Origin: Vibrio stylophorae
GTDB lineage: Bacteria; Pseudomonadota; Gammaproteobacteria; Enterobacterales; Vibrionaceae
DNA length: 64,000 nucleotides
Assembly: GCF_921293875.1 (NCBI RefSeq)
Contig: NZ_CAKLDI010000001.1
Coordinates: forward strand, 2,791,915-2,855,914
Direction: 5' to 3'
Made by a program: the position numbers and the translations under genes. The notes beneath the pieces were generated by a model. The model ran no database searches. It was not told where the DNA came from and worked only from the letters and a program-made list of their open reading frames with translations. Positions 17,158 to 26,599 of the stretch are shown piece by piece (position 1 is the first letter of the stretch; every line of letters begins with the position of its first letter).

Positions 17158-17593
17158 CTATGACCGTTTGGTACAAACCAGCCAAGCCCTATTGCAACCA
17201 GTGGTGTTATTGCTGGCCCGATTGTGGGTAGCCTGGGCTTTTTTCCAGTCGGGGCTGCTGAAATACAACAGCTGGGATAGCACCCTCTACCTCTTTGAGT
17301 TTGAGTATCAAGTACCGCTGTTTCCTTGGCTTTGGGCTGCTTATCTGGGTACTGCTGTCGAGTTAATTGTGCCAGTATTTCTCGCACTAGGTTTACTCAC
17401 AAGACCCATGGCTTTGCTTTTATTTGTATTTAATATCATGGCGGTGGTGTCTTACCCAACGCTCTGGGCTGGCGGATTTTATGACCACAAATTCTGGGGA
17501 ATGATGCTACTCATTAACATTGTTTGGGGCGCGGGTGCGTGCTCGGTGGATCGGATTTTGACCCAGCACCTTACGCTTTTTGCGCGAAGTTAA
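17138..17593 (+). CDS. DoxX family membrane protein of the bufferin cluster
   Basis: 151 aa from the ATG at 17138, which has AAGGA 9 nt upstream inside bufC. Four hydrophobic segments are visible (around VVLLLARLWVAWAFFQSGLL, LWAAYLGTAVELIVPVFLAL, ALLLFVFNIMAVVSY and the MMLLINIVWGAGAC stretch). DoxX proteins are inner-membrane proteins that often accompany bufferin operons (BufD position, also HvfD in Haemophilus). Proposed roles include redox handling or signalling at the membrane, but none is proven. The 20-nt overlap with bufC suggests translational coupling. The gene ends just before a terminator shared with xerC. Confidence 0.88.
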   Translation: MRTLLHSYDRLVQTSQALLQPVVLLLARLWVAWAFFQSGLLKYNSWDSTLYLFEFEYQVPLFPWLWAAYLGTAVELIVPVFLALGLLTRPMALLLFVFNIMAVVSYPTLWAGGFYDHKFWGMMLLINIVWGAGACSVDRILTQHLTLFARS

Positions 17594-17618
17594 ATGCATT
17601 CAATGAAAATATAAAAAT

Positions 17619-17647
17619 AGAAAAGAGCGCATTAGCGCTCTTTTTTA
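17619..17647. terminator. Bidirectional terminator spanning the xerC stop
   Basis: AGAGCGC-ATTA-GCGCTCT with A and T flanks; the TAA of xerC lies in the loop. It separates the bufferin operon from xerC. Confidence 0.85.
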
Positions 17648-18615
17648 CTGCTTGATTCAGATTCTCGAGCACCGCGTTTGCGCGCACGCGGATGCGCCTG
17701 ATCATACACTTTGGCCAAATGGTCAAAATCCAAATGGGTATAGATTTGTGTGGTGGAAAGATTGGCGTGCCCCAGCAGCTCTTGCACCGCTCGAAGATCG
17801 CCACTGGACTCTAGCATGTGCGTGGCATAGGAGTGACGCAATTTATGCGGATTGATATGACTATGAAGGCTCTGTTTTTGCCCCCATTCCGCCATCCGCT
17901 TTTGCACATTACGCTGGGAAATGCGCTGACCGCGCGATGATACAAATAAAGCACTTTCATCTGCAGCAGCAAATTGACCGCGAATCTTCAGCCAATTTTT
18001 TAACCAAATCACTGCTTCACCACTAATCGGACAAAGGCGCTGCTTGCTGCCCTTACCCAATACCCGCACTTCACCGGCATGAAAACTCACCGATTTCAGA
18101 TCAAGGCCGGTGAGCTCAGATAAACGCAAACCAGCGCCGTACATCAGCTCCATCATAGCTCTGTCGCGAATCGACAAAGGCTCATCATCCGTCACATTGA
18201 GTAGCTGATTGACCTCATCAACATCGAGGTTTTTCGGCAGTGGTTTATCCGCCTTGGGCGCACTCACCCCTTTGGCAGGATTAGCGCTGAGCTGATTTTG
18301 TCGAATCAAATAATCTAAAAAACTGCGCAGCGCTGAAAGCTGAGTACGAATGCTGGCAGGTTTTAAACCATGTCGCTTACTCTGCGTCGCCAGTAAGCGC
18401 ACATGATTAGGTTCAATCTGCTGCCAACTGGTGATGCCTAAAGAGACAAAATAGCGCGCCATATGCTGTAATTGGCGCTGATAATTTTGCACTGTGTGGG
18501 CACTTAGGGCGCGTTCACCCACTTGATAATGAGCGAATTGGTCCAGCCATTTTTCAAGCGAGCGAGGAATGGGTGCCAGCTCATTATTGCCAGTGTCAGT
18601 ACCAGATTCAGTCAC
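17632..18615 (-). CDS. xerC: Site-specific tyrosine recombinase XerC
   Basis: 327 aa, slightly longer than the usual ~300 because of extra residues at both ends. N-terminal SAM-like core-binding domain (about 20-110), then the catalytic domain with the R-K-H-R-H-Y set: [39 protein letters not shown] and the nucleophile IYTHLDF. With XerD it resolves chromosome dimers at dif. It overlaps DUF484 by 8 nt in the conserved lysA-dapF-DUF484-xerC operon order. In E. coli yigB would follow. Confidence 0.96.
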   Translation of the reverse strand: MTESGTDTGNNELAPIPRSLEKWLDQFAHYQVGERALSAHTVQNYQRQLQHMARYFVSLGITSWQQIEPNHVRLLATQSKRHGLKPASIRTQLSALRSFLDYLIRQNQLSANPAKGVSAPKADKPLPKNLDVDEVNQLLNVTDDEPLSIRDRAMMELMYGAGLRLSELTGLDLKSVSFHAGEVRVLGKGSKQRLCPISGEAVIWLKNWLKIRGQFAAADESALFVSSRGQRISQRNVQKRMAEWGQKQSLHSHINPHKLRHSYATHMLESSGDLRAVQELLGHANLSTTQIYTHLDFDHLAKVYDQAHPRARKRGARESESSSKKER

Positions 18616-19291
18616 GACAGATGCCTAGCTGCTGCATCTGGGTTAATTGACAACTCACTTGCTCACCGAGCTGGGTAATAAACAGCGTATCCATTTGCGG
18701 CTGAAAGTGCGCGCCATCGGCACTGGCAAAAGCCAATACACCAAGCTCGCCACGATCGCCCAACTGAATCAAAGCCACAGAGCCAAATTCAGAGAATTGC
18801 TCAAACAATTGCTCCGCTTCCACTTTACGAATACGACCCAGATAAATGGGTCCCTGCATAAAGCGCGCTTTCACCACTGGGGCAAAACGTTCACGATCCA
18901 GCTGATGCTGTGGTCTTTGCTGATCATAAAGTCGCAAAGTCACAGATAAATTCAGCTGCTGCGCCAAGGTTTTTAAAATCAGATCAATGGCACCCAAATC
19001 GCGACACTGATGCAATTGATGTTGGGTTTGATAAAACAGATTGGCCAGCCTTTCATTGCGCTTAGCCATCTCCATCAACAGGGTGATCTCCTCTTCCAGC
19101 GCTTCATTACGCTGACGTAGGCGATTGAGCTGTAGCTCCACCAAAGAGACCGAACCCCGCTCTTGATGAGGAATTCGAAGTTCACGCGCCAAAGGCTCAT
19201 GGCGCATGAAAAAGTCAGGATTATCGCGTAGGTACTGCGCCACCGTTGCATCGCACAGCGCTGGCGCATCACACTCTAAATCATGGCTCAT
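18608..19291 (-). CDS. DUF484 family protein
   Basis: 227 aa. The N-terminal part ([27 protein letters not shown]) is the DUF484 signature. A coiled-coil stretch follows (about 50-90, [21 protein letters not shown]), then a GAF-like domain. The family always sits between dapF and xerC in gammaproteobacteria, but its function is not established. A link to XerC is suggested only by synteny. Overlaps of 4 nt with dapF and 8 nt with xerC show an operon. Confidence 0.9.
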   Translation of the reverse strand: MSHDLECDAPALCDATVAQYLRDNPDFFMRHEPLARELRIPHQERGSVSLVELQLNRLRQRNEALEEEITLLMEMAKRNERLANLFYQTQHQLHQCRDLGAIDLILKTLAQQLNLSVTLRLYDQQRPQHQLDRERFAPVVKARFMQGPIYLGRIRKVEAEQLFEQFSEFGSVALIQLGDRGELGVLAFASADGAHFQPQMDTLFITQLGEQVSCQLTQMQQLGICRD

Positions 19292-20118
19292 AGGGAGATT
19301 TGACCATCATAAACATGCTCTGCTGGCCCCGTCATATACAAGGGTGCAGAACCACCTTGCCAGCGAATTAACAACTCACCGCCTGGCAAAGACACTTTCA
19401 CTTTATGATCAAGCAATCCCTGTTTGATCCCGACGGCAACTGCTGCACAGGCGCCGCTACCACAAGCTTGTGTTTCGCCAGTGCCACGCTCATACACACG
19501 CAGACGAATAGCTTGACGCGATACCACCTGCATAAAACCAGCATTGACGCGTTCAGGAAAACGCTCGTGCGATTCAACCAATGGGCCAAAACCAGCCACA
19601 TCCGCTTTATCGACGTCATCCACCACAGTCACACAATGGGGATTACCCATGCTCACCGCGCCACAAAACAGGGTGCCAAGCTCGGTGCGTAGCAAATAGG
19701 TGTTCTCCTGCTGATTGGCAGAGAATGGAATTTTAACCGGCTCAAAAATCGGCGTACCCATATCGACCATCACCTGCGTATCACTTTCGATATGCAGCAT
19801 CATCTTACCCGACTTGGTACTGACCGAGATTTCATGTTTGTTGGTCAAACCTTTAATCTTCACAAAGCGAGCAAAGCAACGCGCGCCATTACCGCACTGT
19901 GCCACTTCACTGCCATCTGGATTAAAGATGCGATAGTGAAAATCAGTTTCCGGATCGTAGGGTGGCTCCACCAGCAGTAACTGGTCAAAGCCGACCCCAG
20001 TATTCCGGTCCGCTAAACGACGAATGCAGTCCGCCGAGAAAAATACATTTTGGGTCACGCCATCGACGACCATAAAGTCATTGCCGAGCCCATGCATTTT
20101 AGAAAAGTGAACGTGCAT
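19288..20118 (-). CDS. dapF: Diaminopimelate epimerase
   Basis: 276 aa, standard length. The paired catalytic cysteines are in QCGNGARCF (about residue 75) and [11 protein letters not shown] (about 218); the start [19 protein letters not shown] is typical. It interconverts LL- and meso-diaminopimelate, feeding lysine and peptidoglycan synthesis. It follows lysA by 8 nt and overlaps the DUF484 gene by 4 nt. Confidence 0.97.
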   Translation of the reverse strand: MHVHFSKMHGLGNDFMVVDGVTQNVFFSADCIRRLADRNTGVGFDQLLLVEPPYDPETDFHYRIFNPDGSEVAQCGNGARCFARFVKIKGLTNKHEISVSTKSGKMMLHIESDTQVMVDMGTPIFEPVKIPFSANQQENTYLLRTELGTLFCGAVSMGNPHCVTVVDDVDKADVAGFGPLVESHERFPERVNAGFMQVVSRQAIRLRVYERGTGETQACGSGACAAVAVGIKQGLLDHKVKVSLPGGELLIRWQGGSAPLYMTGPAEHVYDGQISL

Positions 20119-20126
20119 ACCTATCC

Positions 20127-21380
20127 CTATTCGATGATATGTTCGTGCTGCCAGAGTTCAGCCAATTGCTCGCGGCGACGGACCACATGGACCTGTTCAC
20201 CATCGACCATTAACTCCGCAGGACGGCAACGCGTATTATAGTTAGACGCCATGCTAAAGCCGTAAGCACCAGCTGAGCGCACCGCCAAGCGATCACCTTC
20301 AGCAATCACTAATGGGCGATCTTTACCAAGAAAATCACTGGACTCGCACACTGGGCCCACGATGTCATAGAGCATCGGCTCACCTTGACGCGCAACCACT
20401 GGGGTGATTTTTTGCCATGCCTGATAAAGCGCAGGACGCATCAAATCATTCATTGCCGCATCAACAATGGCAAAATTCTTATCTGGCGTTGGTTTGAGAT
20501 ACTCAACCGTGGTCACCATAATGCCTGCATTGGCAGCAATCGCACGGCCTGGCTCAAAAATCAGTTCCAGCGCCAACTGCGGATAGTTGGCTAAACGCGC
20601 CAACAAAGCGCTGGCATATTCTGATGGTTGCGGCGGGGTTTCATCGGCATAAGTCACACCAAGACCGCCACCCACATCAAGATGGGTCAAGACGATACCT
20701 TGCACTTTAAGCTCAGCGATCAAATCCAACAGGCGATCGGCGGCATCAATAAAAGGCGCCATCTCAGTTAACTGAGAGCCGATATGGCAATCCATTCCCG
20801 TGACTTTGAGGTGCGGTAGCTCATTGGCGCGGCGATAAACATCCACGGCGCGATCGTAACTAATGCCAAATTTGTTTTCACGCATCCCGGTTGAGATATA
20901 GGGATGGGTTTTGGCATCGACATCAGGATTAATACGAAGAGATACAGGCGCGATAAGATTCATACTCGCTGCCACAGCATTTAAACGCTCGAGTTCAGGC
21001 TCAGACTCGACGTTAAAACACTTGATCCCTAATTCAAGGGCGCGGCGCATTTCCGCTTCCGTTTTACCCACACCAGAGAACAGCACCTTAGATGGATCGC
21101 CACCGGCGGCAATCACACGCTCCAACTCACCCTGTGACACAATATCAAAACCAGAGCCAAGCTTGGCAAGCACACTCAACACACCAAGGTTGGAGTTTGC
21201 TTTGACGGCATAACAGATCAAATGAGGATGGTTGGCAACCGCTTGGTCAAAAGCATGCCAATGGCGCTCTAACGTGGCACGAGAATAGATATAAAGGGGG
21301 GTTCCATAGGTATCAGCCAATTGCTCGACGGGCACGCTTTCTGCCCATAGCTGACCCTGTTGCTCAGTAAAATAATCCAA
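20127..21380 (-). CDS. lysA: Diaminopimelate decarboxylase
   Basis: 417 aa, the usual length for a fold-III PLP decarboxylase. The PLP lysine is in [10 protein letters not shown] (about residue 58). Further motifs are [23 protein letters not shown] and the catalytic Cys in [11 protein letters not shown]. It makes lysine from meso-diaminopimelate, the product of DapF encoded directly downstream. It lies about 27 nt after the small lipoprotein gene lptM, so the order lptM-lysA-dapF-DUF484-xerC looks like one transcription unit. Confidence 0.97.
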   Translation of the reverse strand: MDYFTEQQGQLWAESVPVEQLADTYGTPLYIYSRATLERHWHAFDQAVANHPHLICYAVKANSNLGVLSVLAKLGSGFDIVSQGELERVIAAGGDPSKVLFSGVGKTEAEMRRALELGIKCFNVESEPELERLNAVAASMNLIAPVSLRINPDVDAKTHPYISTGMRENKFGISYDRAVDVYRRANELPHLKVTGMDCHIGSQLTEMAPFIDAADRLLDLIAELKVQGIVLTHLDVGGGLGVTYADETPPQPSEYASALLARLANYPQLALELIFEPGRAIAANAGIMVTTVEYLKPTPDKNFAIVDAAMNDLMRPALYQAWQKITPVVARQGEPMLYDIVGPVCESSDFLGKDRPLVIAEGDRLAVRSAGAYGFSMASNYNTRCRPAELMVDGEQVHVVRRREQLAELWQHEHIIE

Positions 21381-21407
21381 TGTCGCGTTTCCCTATCGCT
21401 TAACTTA

Positions 21408-21527
21408 TCACTCAGGTTGGGTTTGTTGAACGTCATCAGCCGGATGATAAAGCGGACCAGTTTGTCCACATCCCGCAACCGCCAACACAGTCAGCAGCAT
21501 CGCCGCCTTCAGTACTTTTGCCATCAT
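21408..21527 (-). CDS. lptM: LPS translocon maturation lipoprotein LptM (YifL)
   Basis: 39 aa, a very small gene. A lipoprotein signal (MMAKVLKAAMLLTVLAVAGC) ends in lipobox VAG|C and is followed by the family's hallmark GQTGPLYHPADD. LptM helps the outer-membrane LptDE translocon oxidise and assemble correctly. Two adjacent ATGs (21527 and 21524) and one more upstream (21536) could start it; I chose the first of the close pair. Position between cyaY (divergent) and lysA matches E. coli yifL. Confidence 0.88.
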   Translation of the reverse strand: MMAKVLKAAMLLTVLAVAGCGQTGPLYHPADDVQQTQPE

Positions 21528-21599
21528 GATGTCCATGATTTATTCAAGAAAGGCTTTATAATCGCACTAGCAGAATGTGAGCACAATAGGAATGGACCA

Positions 21600-21914
21600 A
21601 TGAATGAAAGCAAATTCCACGAGTTAGCCGATGCCGCCATGCTGGCCATTGAGCAAGCCATCGATGATGCGGGTGCCGACATCGATTACGAAACTACGGG
21701 CAATGTGATGACCCTTGAATTTGAAAACCGCAGCCAGATTATTATCAACCGCCAAGAGCCAATGCGTGAGATTTGGCTGGCCAGTCAATCCGGTGGTTAC
21801 CATTTCCAATACCAAGAGAATCGATGGATCTGCAGCCGGAGCGGTGAAGAGCTGATGACGCTCGTGAAACGTGAATGTGAAAAGCACGCCGAAGAAACCA
21901 TTGATTGGGCATAA
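21600..21914 (+). CDS. cyaY: Frataxin homologue CyaY
   Basis: 104 aa from the ATG at 21600, where the family begins (MNESKFHELADAAMLAIEQAI). The acidic helix with paired Asp/Glu (DDAGADIDYE) and the sheet with QEPMREIWLASQSGGYHF are intact. Bacterial frataxin binds iron and modulates IscS-dependent iron-sulfur cluster assembly in the cytoplasm. It is divergent from lptM-lysA and convergent with cyaA, the order seen in E. coli. Confidence 0.95.
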   Translation: MNESKFHELADAAMLAIEQAIDDAGADIDYETTGNVMTLEFENRSQIIINRQEPMREIWLASQSGGYHFQYQENRWICSRSGEELMTLVKRECEKHAEETIDWA

Positions 21915-21946
21915 TCGCTCACTGTTGGCTTAACCAACAAAAACCA

Positions 21947-21974
21947 AAAATGCGCTCATTGAGCGCATTTTTTA
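21947..21974. terminator. Bidirectional terminator between cyaY and cyaA
   Basis: AAAAATGCGCTC-ATT-GAGCGCATTTTT, perfect 12-bp stem. Confidence 0.88.
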
Positions 21975-21993
21975 TCTCATTGAACCATGGATG

Positions 21994-24561
21994 CTAGTGC
22001 GTCAGCACACGAACCACAGGTACACCTGAGAGCGATGCGGCTTCAGCAGAAGGCAATAACGCCTCATTAGCGGTGCAATGACAACGGCGATAACACTGAA
22101 CAATCAGCTGACCATTCACGTCTCGAACTAAATCATAAAACTGTGGCAAGTTAAAATTACCCGATGCCTGTGCCAAATCCTGCGATGAGGTATAGAAGTG
22201 GTTCACTTGATTGACCATCTCATCTTTATTGGTGTGACACTGGTGATAGACCTCGGCGTCATTAGCTTCATCGAGAATATAGATGTTGTAGCACTGGTCA
22301 GCGCCCGATACCGCTTCAAAGAAAAACTGCACCAAACCTTCACTGGCGTTGGCATCTACCACCTCTGGCACCTGATGGTGTTCATCACGCGTCCATTGAA
22401 TCGAGCCTTTATTCACCTTACTGGTTGAGATATGGCGATAGAAATCCACCGAGTTCTCAAGCTTTTGAATCGTCACACCTCGACGCTCAAAGAACATGCC
22501 GTAGGTCTTATTGGCCAAGCGAATCGCCTTAAAGGTGCGGTTTTTCTCAAACTCATCCACCGGCTTCAGGCGCATCTCAATACATTCAGCCAAAAGCTGG
22601 TATACACGGTTACGAATTAAGCCGCGTAGCTGCTGGCTATAGCAGAACACATCGACAGAGTGCGGTGGCAAAGCATCTTGGTGCATTTTACCCAGCACGG
22701 TTTTCAGCGCATCCAACATCGCATTGGGACCACTGAAATTCAAAGTTCGCACCTCATTCCAAGAGTTGCGATAAATCAGATCCACACTACCAACTAAACA
22801 ATGTTCGCCGTGTTCGCCATAACTGAAAATATCCACATGACGCTGATCTTCACGACTTGTTTTCAGTTTGAGATGCTTCGTTGGGTCCTGCTCGATATTC
22901 ACAAACAGCGCCAACTGACGAATTTCACAAGGGCTAGACAGCGCCTGCAAGCTTGGCTTGTCTGTGCGAATAGAGAAGGTATTACGAATATCACTCACCA
23001 ACTGGTACAGCTTGTCGATATCCACATCCGCTTGGCGAACCACAGTATCTAGATGCGTTGAATCAGTGAGCAAGCCATTAAAAAAGGCCCACGCAATCAA
23101 CTTGCTCAGATAACGGTTATGTTCAAGCGGCGCCCGGCCAATAATCTCATGCGGCACCAAGGCCTGCTTATAAAGATACCAGCCAGCACTGGTGCTATGA
23201 CCTTTCGGCACCTGAATCAAGGTCAGATTGGGCTCGTACAGATCCGGTGATAACTGCGGATTGAGCAGCGTCACTTTACCCGGCAACACCTCAAAAGTGG
23301 CATACAGCTTGCGCGCCAGAATACTAATATCTTCAGGACTGACGCTTGAGGTAATGTTGTTGCGACGCGCAAAACGAATCAAATTACGGTAGCTGAGCAT
23401 CAAAGCATCGAGCAGCTCGTTATGCGCGACTTTGACCTGCTCAACTTTCCAATCACGACGGTGGTCTAACTCAAAAATTTGCGTCTCAGTCCAGCCCCAC
23501 TCTTGGGTGAGGCCTTGCAAGACTTCTCGGCGCCAAGGCATGGAGCCTAACTTGGCATTTTGGCTAAGTTTTTCGTGTGTTTTGAGATAGAAGCAGCGAC
23601 GCACCAAATCCAAACGACGTTGGTCATTAATCATCGAAAGATAGCGCGTCACCTTATCCAGCATGAGGTAGTAAGCGTCATGTCGGTAGTCGCCAGCGGA
23701 GCTGGTCATCCAACGTTGCTTGGCTTCAATACTCAACAACTGGATATTGGGATATTCCCAAGAATAGGCCTCAAGAAGAAGAGCCTTGAGTACCGATTTA
23801 TAAGGTGAGTCGATACTCTTGTAGAGCTGCCATAGGCTTGAGCCAAAATATTCCGCCGCAGGAATCGTTGGCACACCACCAAAATCAACCCACTCATCGC
23901 GGTTGATCACCCCGTCATCGCACAGGCGCTGCACATAGGCATCATATTGATGCTCATGCTCGACGGGAATCACCCGCCATAACAAACGACGCCCCGCCAT
24001 TTTCACAGCAGAGCGATAGAATTCATCTAAGAGTAAGAAGTGCTGCGTCGAGCCGCAGTTATCCCCAGTGAGACTTTCAAAACGCTGCTGACGAAAACGA
24101 CTTTCATCAACCACAAAGAAGTTGACCTCTAACCCCTTCTCCATGGCCCAAGCACTAATCAGCCCACTTTTACGCTCAAGTGCTTGGCGAGCTTCCATTG
24201 GGAAGCTTGGTGCGACACAAATCCAGATATCAAAATCACTGGTGAGACTTTGCCCCATGGAAGCAGAACTCCCCATGGAATAAAGCGCCAAAATATCAGG
24301 CGAGTGTACAGATTGCAGGGCAGGCAATCCCATGGATTGCAAATCTTGAACAAGCTCATCGCTAGCTTGGTATTGATCAATACCAAAGGGGATGGCACCG
24401 TCACAGTAACCGGGAAGTGCAGGGTGATGGTAATGCAATAAGGCAGGCACAAGCTCGATCACTTGCTGTTGCTTAGCAGAAAGCAACTCAAGCGCTCGAC
24501 ACATTCGCAATGCGTTATGCGCATCTAGCTGACGAATAAGGGAGGAAAGATAAGTCTGCAA
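21994..24561 (-). CDS. cyaA: Class I adenylate cyclase
   Basis: 855 aa, full length for the enterobacterial/Vibrio class I enzyme. The catalytic nucleotidyltransferase domain is in the N-terminal half with GSSASMGQS and SDFDIWICV (around residue 95-110). The C-terminal half is the regulatory region that responds to the glucose phosphotransferase system in E. coli; a His-rich segment HQCHTNKDEM lies near 775. It makes cAMP for CRP. The intergenic region to hemC holds a near-perfect CRP site, suggesting feedback control. Confidence 0.96.
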   Translation of the reverse strand: MQTYLSSLIRQLDAHNALRMCRALELLSAKQQQVIELVPALLHYHHPALPGYCDGAIPFGIDQYQASDELVQDLQSMGLPALQSVHSPDILALYSMGSSASMGQSLTSDFDIWICVAPSFPMEARQALERKSGLISAWAMEKGLEVNFFVVDESRFRQQRFESLTGDNCGSTQHFLLLDEFYRSAVKMAGRRLLWRVIPVEHEHQYDAYVQRLCDDGVINRDEWVDFGGVPTIPAAEYFGSSLWQLYKSIDSPYKSVLKALLLEAYSWEYPNIQLLSIEAKQRWMTSSAGDYRHDAYYLMLDKVTRYLSMINDQRRLDLVRRCFYLKTHEKLSQNAKLGSMPWRREVLQGLTQEWGWTETQIFELDHRRDWKVEQVKVAHNELLDALMLSYRNLIRFARRNNITSSVSPEDISILARKLYATFEVLPGKVTLLNPQLSPDLYEPNLTLIQVPKGHSTSAGWYLYKQALVPHEIIGRAPLEHNRYLSKLIAWAFFNGLLTDSTHLDTVVRQADVDIDKLYQLVSDIRNTFSIRTDKPSLQALSSPCEIRQLALFVNIEQDPTKHLKLKTSREDQRHVDIFSYGEHGEHCLVGSVDLIYRNSWNEVRTLNFSGPNAMLDALKTVLGKMHQDALPPHSVDVFCYSQQLRGLIRNRVYQLLAECIEMRLKPVDEFEKNRTFKAIRLANKTYGMFFERRGVTIQKLENSVDFYRHISTSKVNKGSIQWTRDEHHQVPEVVDANASEGLVQFFFEAVSGADQCYNIYILDEANDAEVYHQCHTNKDEMVNQVNHFYTSSQDLAQASGNFNLPQFYDLVRDVNGQLIVQCYRRCHCTANEALLPSAEAASLSGVPVVRVLTH

Positions 24562-24923
24562 GATACTCTTCCACGATAACAGGCCACAGCGCCTACGTTG
24601 TTTTTATCGGTCAATCTCACCGCTGATAAAAACGTGATCAATCTAACACTTTATACCTGACGGGTAAAGAAATCTGACGAAAAAACCACCAACAACGTCT
24701 GGCTATTCATCTGTACACCTGCGCAAAAATGCCCACCTACTCTAACCATTATTCTTATAATTTCTAGGGTTTTTACTGTCATTTCAACAAACTGTGAATA
24801 TCATCACTCACCTAAAGTAGGCCAATTTTGCTTCGCTGTCGCAGTTCAAAAAAAGCCGTAAACGAGCATTTTTAAGCAACCAGTGATAGGATGAAAAGAA
24901 CCAATCAGCCAATCAAAATAACT
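24562..24923. other. cyaA-hemC divergent regulatory region
   Basis: 362 bp without a gene. It contains the CRP-type site at 24793-24808 and an 8-bp inverted repeat TTTTTATC...GATAAAAA (24601-24632) about 40-70 bp before cyaA. Promoters for both operons should be here, but I could not fix their -10 boxes. Confidence 0.6.
24793..24808. promoter_or_regulatory. Probable CRP-binding site
   Basis: TGTGA-ATATCA-TCACT matches the CRP consensus TGTGA-N6-TCACA at nine of ten positions. It lies 232 bp upstream of cyaA and 115 bp upstream of hemC. In E. coli CRP represses a cyaA promoter. Confidence 0.7.
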
Positions 24924-25856
24924 ATGACTCAAGCCACGCTTCGTATTGCCACACGTCAAAGCCCGCTCGCGCTTTGGCAGGCGAATTTTGTCAAAGACGC
25001 ACTCGAAAAAACACATCCAAATTTACAAGTAGAGCTCGTCACCTTTGTCACCAAAGGCGATGTACTACTTGATACGCCGCTCGCGAAAATTGGTGGTAAG
25101 GGCTTGTTTGTCAAAGAGCTCGAACAAGCACTACTCGATGGCCGCGCCGATCTCGCGGTTCACTCAATGAAAGATGTACCCGTTGAATTTCCGCAAGGCC
25201 TTGGCTTAACCACCATTTGTGCGCGCGGTGAACCAACCGATGCTTTCGTTTCTAATCAATATGACAACCTCGATGCCCTGCCTCAAGGCGCTGTGGTTGG
25301 TACATCCAGCCTACGTCGCCAATGCCAGTTAATGGCCATGCGCCCCGACCTTGAGATCAAAACCCTGCGCGGTAACGTTGGCACCCGTCTGAGTAAGCTT
25401 GATGCTGGTGAATATGATGCCATCATCCTCGCCAGTGCAGGATTGATTCGCTTGGGTCTTGAATCACGCATTCGCGCAATGTTAACCCCCGAAACAATGC
25501 TACCTGCTGTGGGCCAAGGGGTGATGGGCATTGAGTGCCGTCTTGATGATCAACAAACCATTGCGCTTCTAGAGCCACTCAACCATGATGAAACAGCGAT
25601 TCGAGTCAGCGCAGAACGCGCAATGAATGCACGACTCAATGGCGGCTGCCAAGTGCCTATCGGTAGTTATGCCGAGCTCGACGGCGATGAAGTTTGGCTT
25701 CGCGCTTTTGTTGGTGAGCCAAATGGCAGCATCATTCACCAAGTCGAAGGCCGCGCATCGCATGCGCAAGCGACACAATTGGGTGAACAATTGGCAGATG
25801 AATTGCTTGAAATGGGTGCTGGAGAGATCCTTCGCCGCCTCTACGAGCAAGCATGA
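24924..25856 (+). CDS. hemC: Porphobilinogen deaminase (hydroxymethylbilane synthase)
   Basis: 310 aa from the ATG at 24924 ([20 protein letters not shown]); an in-frame ATG 11 codons earlier does not match family starts. Key motifs are all present: [47 protein letters not shown], and [10 protein letters not shown] with the cysteine that carries the dipyrromethane cofactor. It polymerises four porphobilinogens into hydroxymethylbilane. Its stop overlaps hemD (ATGA), as usual for hemCD. Confidence 0.97.
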   Translation: MTQATLRIATRQSPLALWQANFVKDALEKTHPNLQVELVTFVTKGDVLLDTPLAKIGGKGLFVKELEQALLDGRADLAVHSMKDVPVEFPQGLGLTTICARGEPTDAFVSNQYDNLDALPQGAVVGTSSLRRQCQLMAMRPDLEIKTLRGNVGTRLSKLDAGEYDAIILASAGLIRLGLESRIRAMLTPETMLPAVGQGVMGIECRLDDQQTIALLEPLNHDETAIRVSAERAMNARLNGGCQVPIGSYAELDGDEVWLRAFVGEPNGSIIHQVEGRASHAQATQLGEQLADELLEMGAGEILRRLYEQA

Positions 25857-26599
25857 GTATTCTGATCACTCGACCTGAACCCAATGCCAGCGCAATTTGC
25901 CAAGCGCTGGCACAATTCAATATCGATGCCATCGCCGCACCCCTGCTTCAACTCTCTCCCTGCGAAAATCTGCACCAGCTCAGTCAAGCCATTCAGCACA
26001 GCGACATCCTTATTGCAGTCAGCGAACATGCAGTGCACAGCGTTGATCTCAGCCTTCAGCGATTACAGGTGCACTGGCCTTCACAAATTCAATATTTTGC
26101 TATCGGTGACAAAAGCCAAAAAACGCTACACAACTGCTGTCAAAGACCTGTGCTTTGTCCTACAGTGGGGGTCACAAGTGAAGCCCTGCTTGAGCGGAAA
26201 GAGTTGAAAAATATAGCAGGCAAACAAATACTTATTATCAGAGGCCCCAGCGGTCGCGATCTATTGTATGAGCAGCTCAGTGCACGTGGTGCTACGGTCC
26301 AATATTACCAAGCATATCAGCGTCATTATCTGCCCATTTCGTCGCAACAATGGCAACACTGGCAGAGTATCATCTCTCATTTAGTCATCACCAGTGGCGA
26401 CATGCTGAACTATCTCTATCAACAATGTCCAAAATCAGCGCAAAACTGGCTCACTGACCGTACCCTATGGGTACCCAGTGAACGCATCAGTGAAATAGCA
26501 AAAGCGATTGGTTTTAATCGAATTCAAGTCGTGTCGCGCGCAGACAATGCAACATTAATCGCGGCACTAAGACAAGCGAAACAGGATGGGACGCTGTGA
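25853..26599 (+). CDS. hemD: Uroporphyrinogen-III synthase
   Basis: 248 aa, typical length for this poorly conserved enzyme. Visible family features are the start [19 protein letters not shown], the central [20 protein letters not shown], and a late [14 protein letters not shown] stretch. It closes hydroxymethylbilane with inversion of ring D. It overlaps hemC by 4 nt and touches hemX by 1 nt (TGATG). Confidence 0.93.
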   Translation: MSILITRPEPNASAICQALAQFNIDAIAAPLLQLSPCENLHQLSQAIQHSDILIAVSEHAVHSVDLSLQRLQVHWPSQIQYFAIGDKSQKTLHNCCQRPVLCPTVGVTSEALLERKELKNIAGKQILIIRGPSGRDLLYEQLSARGATVQYYQAYQRHYLPISSQQWQHWQSIISHLVITSGDMLNYLYQQCPKSAQNWLTDRTLWVPSERISEIAKAIGFNRIQVVSRADNATLIAALRQAKQDGTL

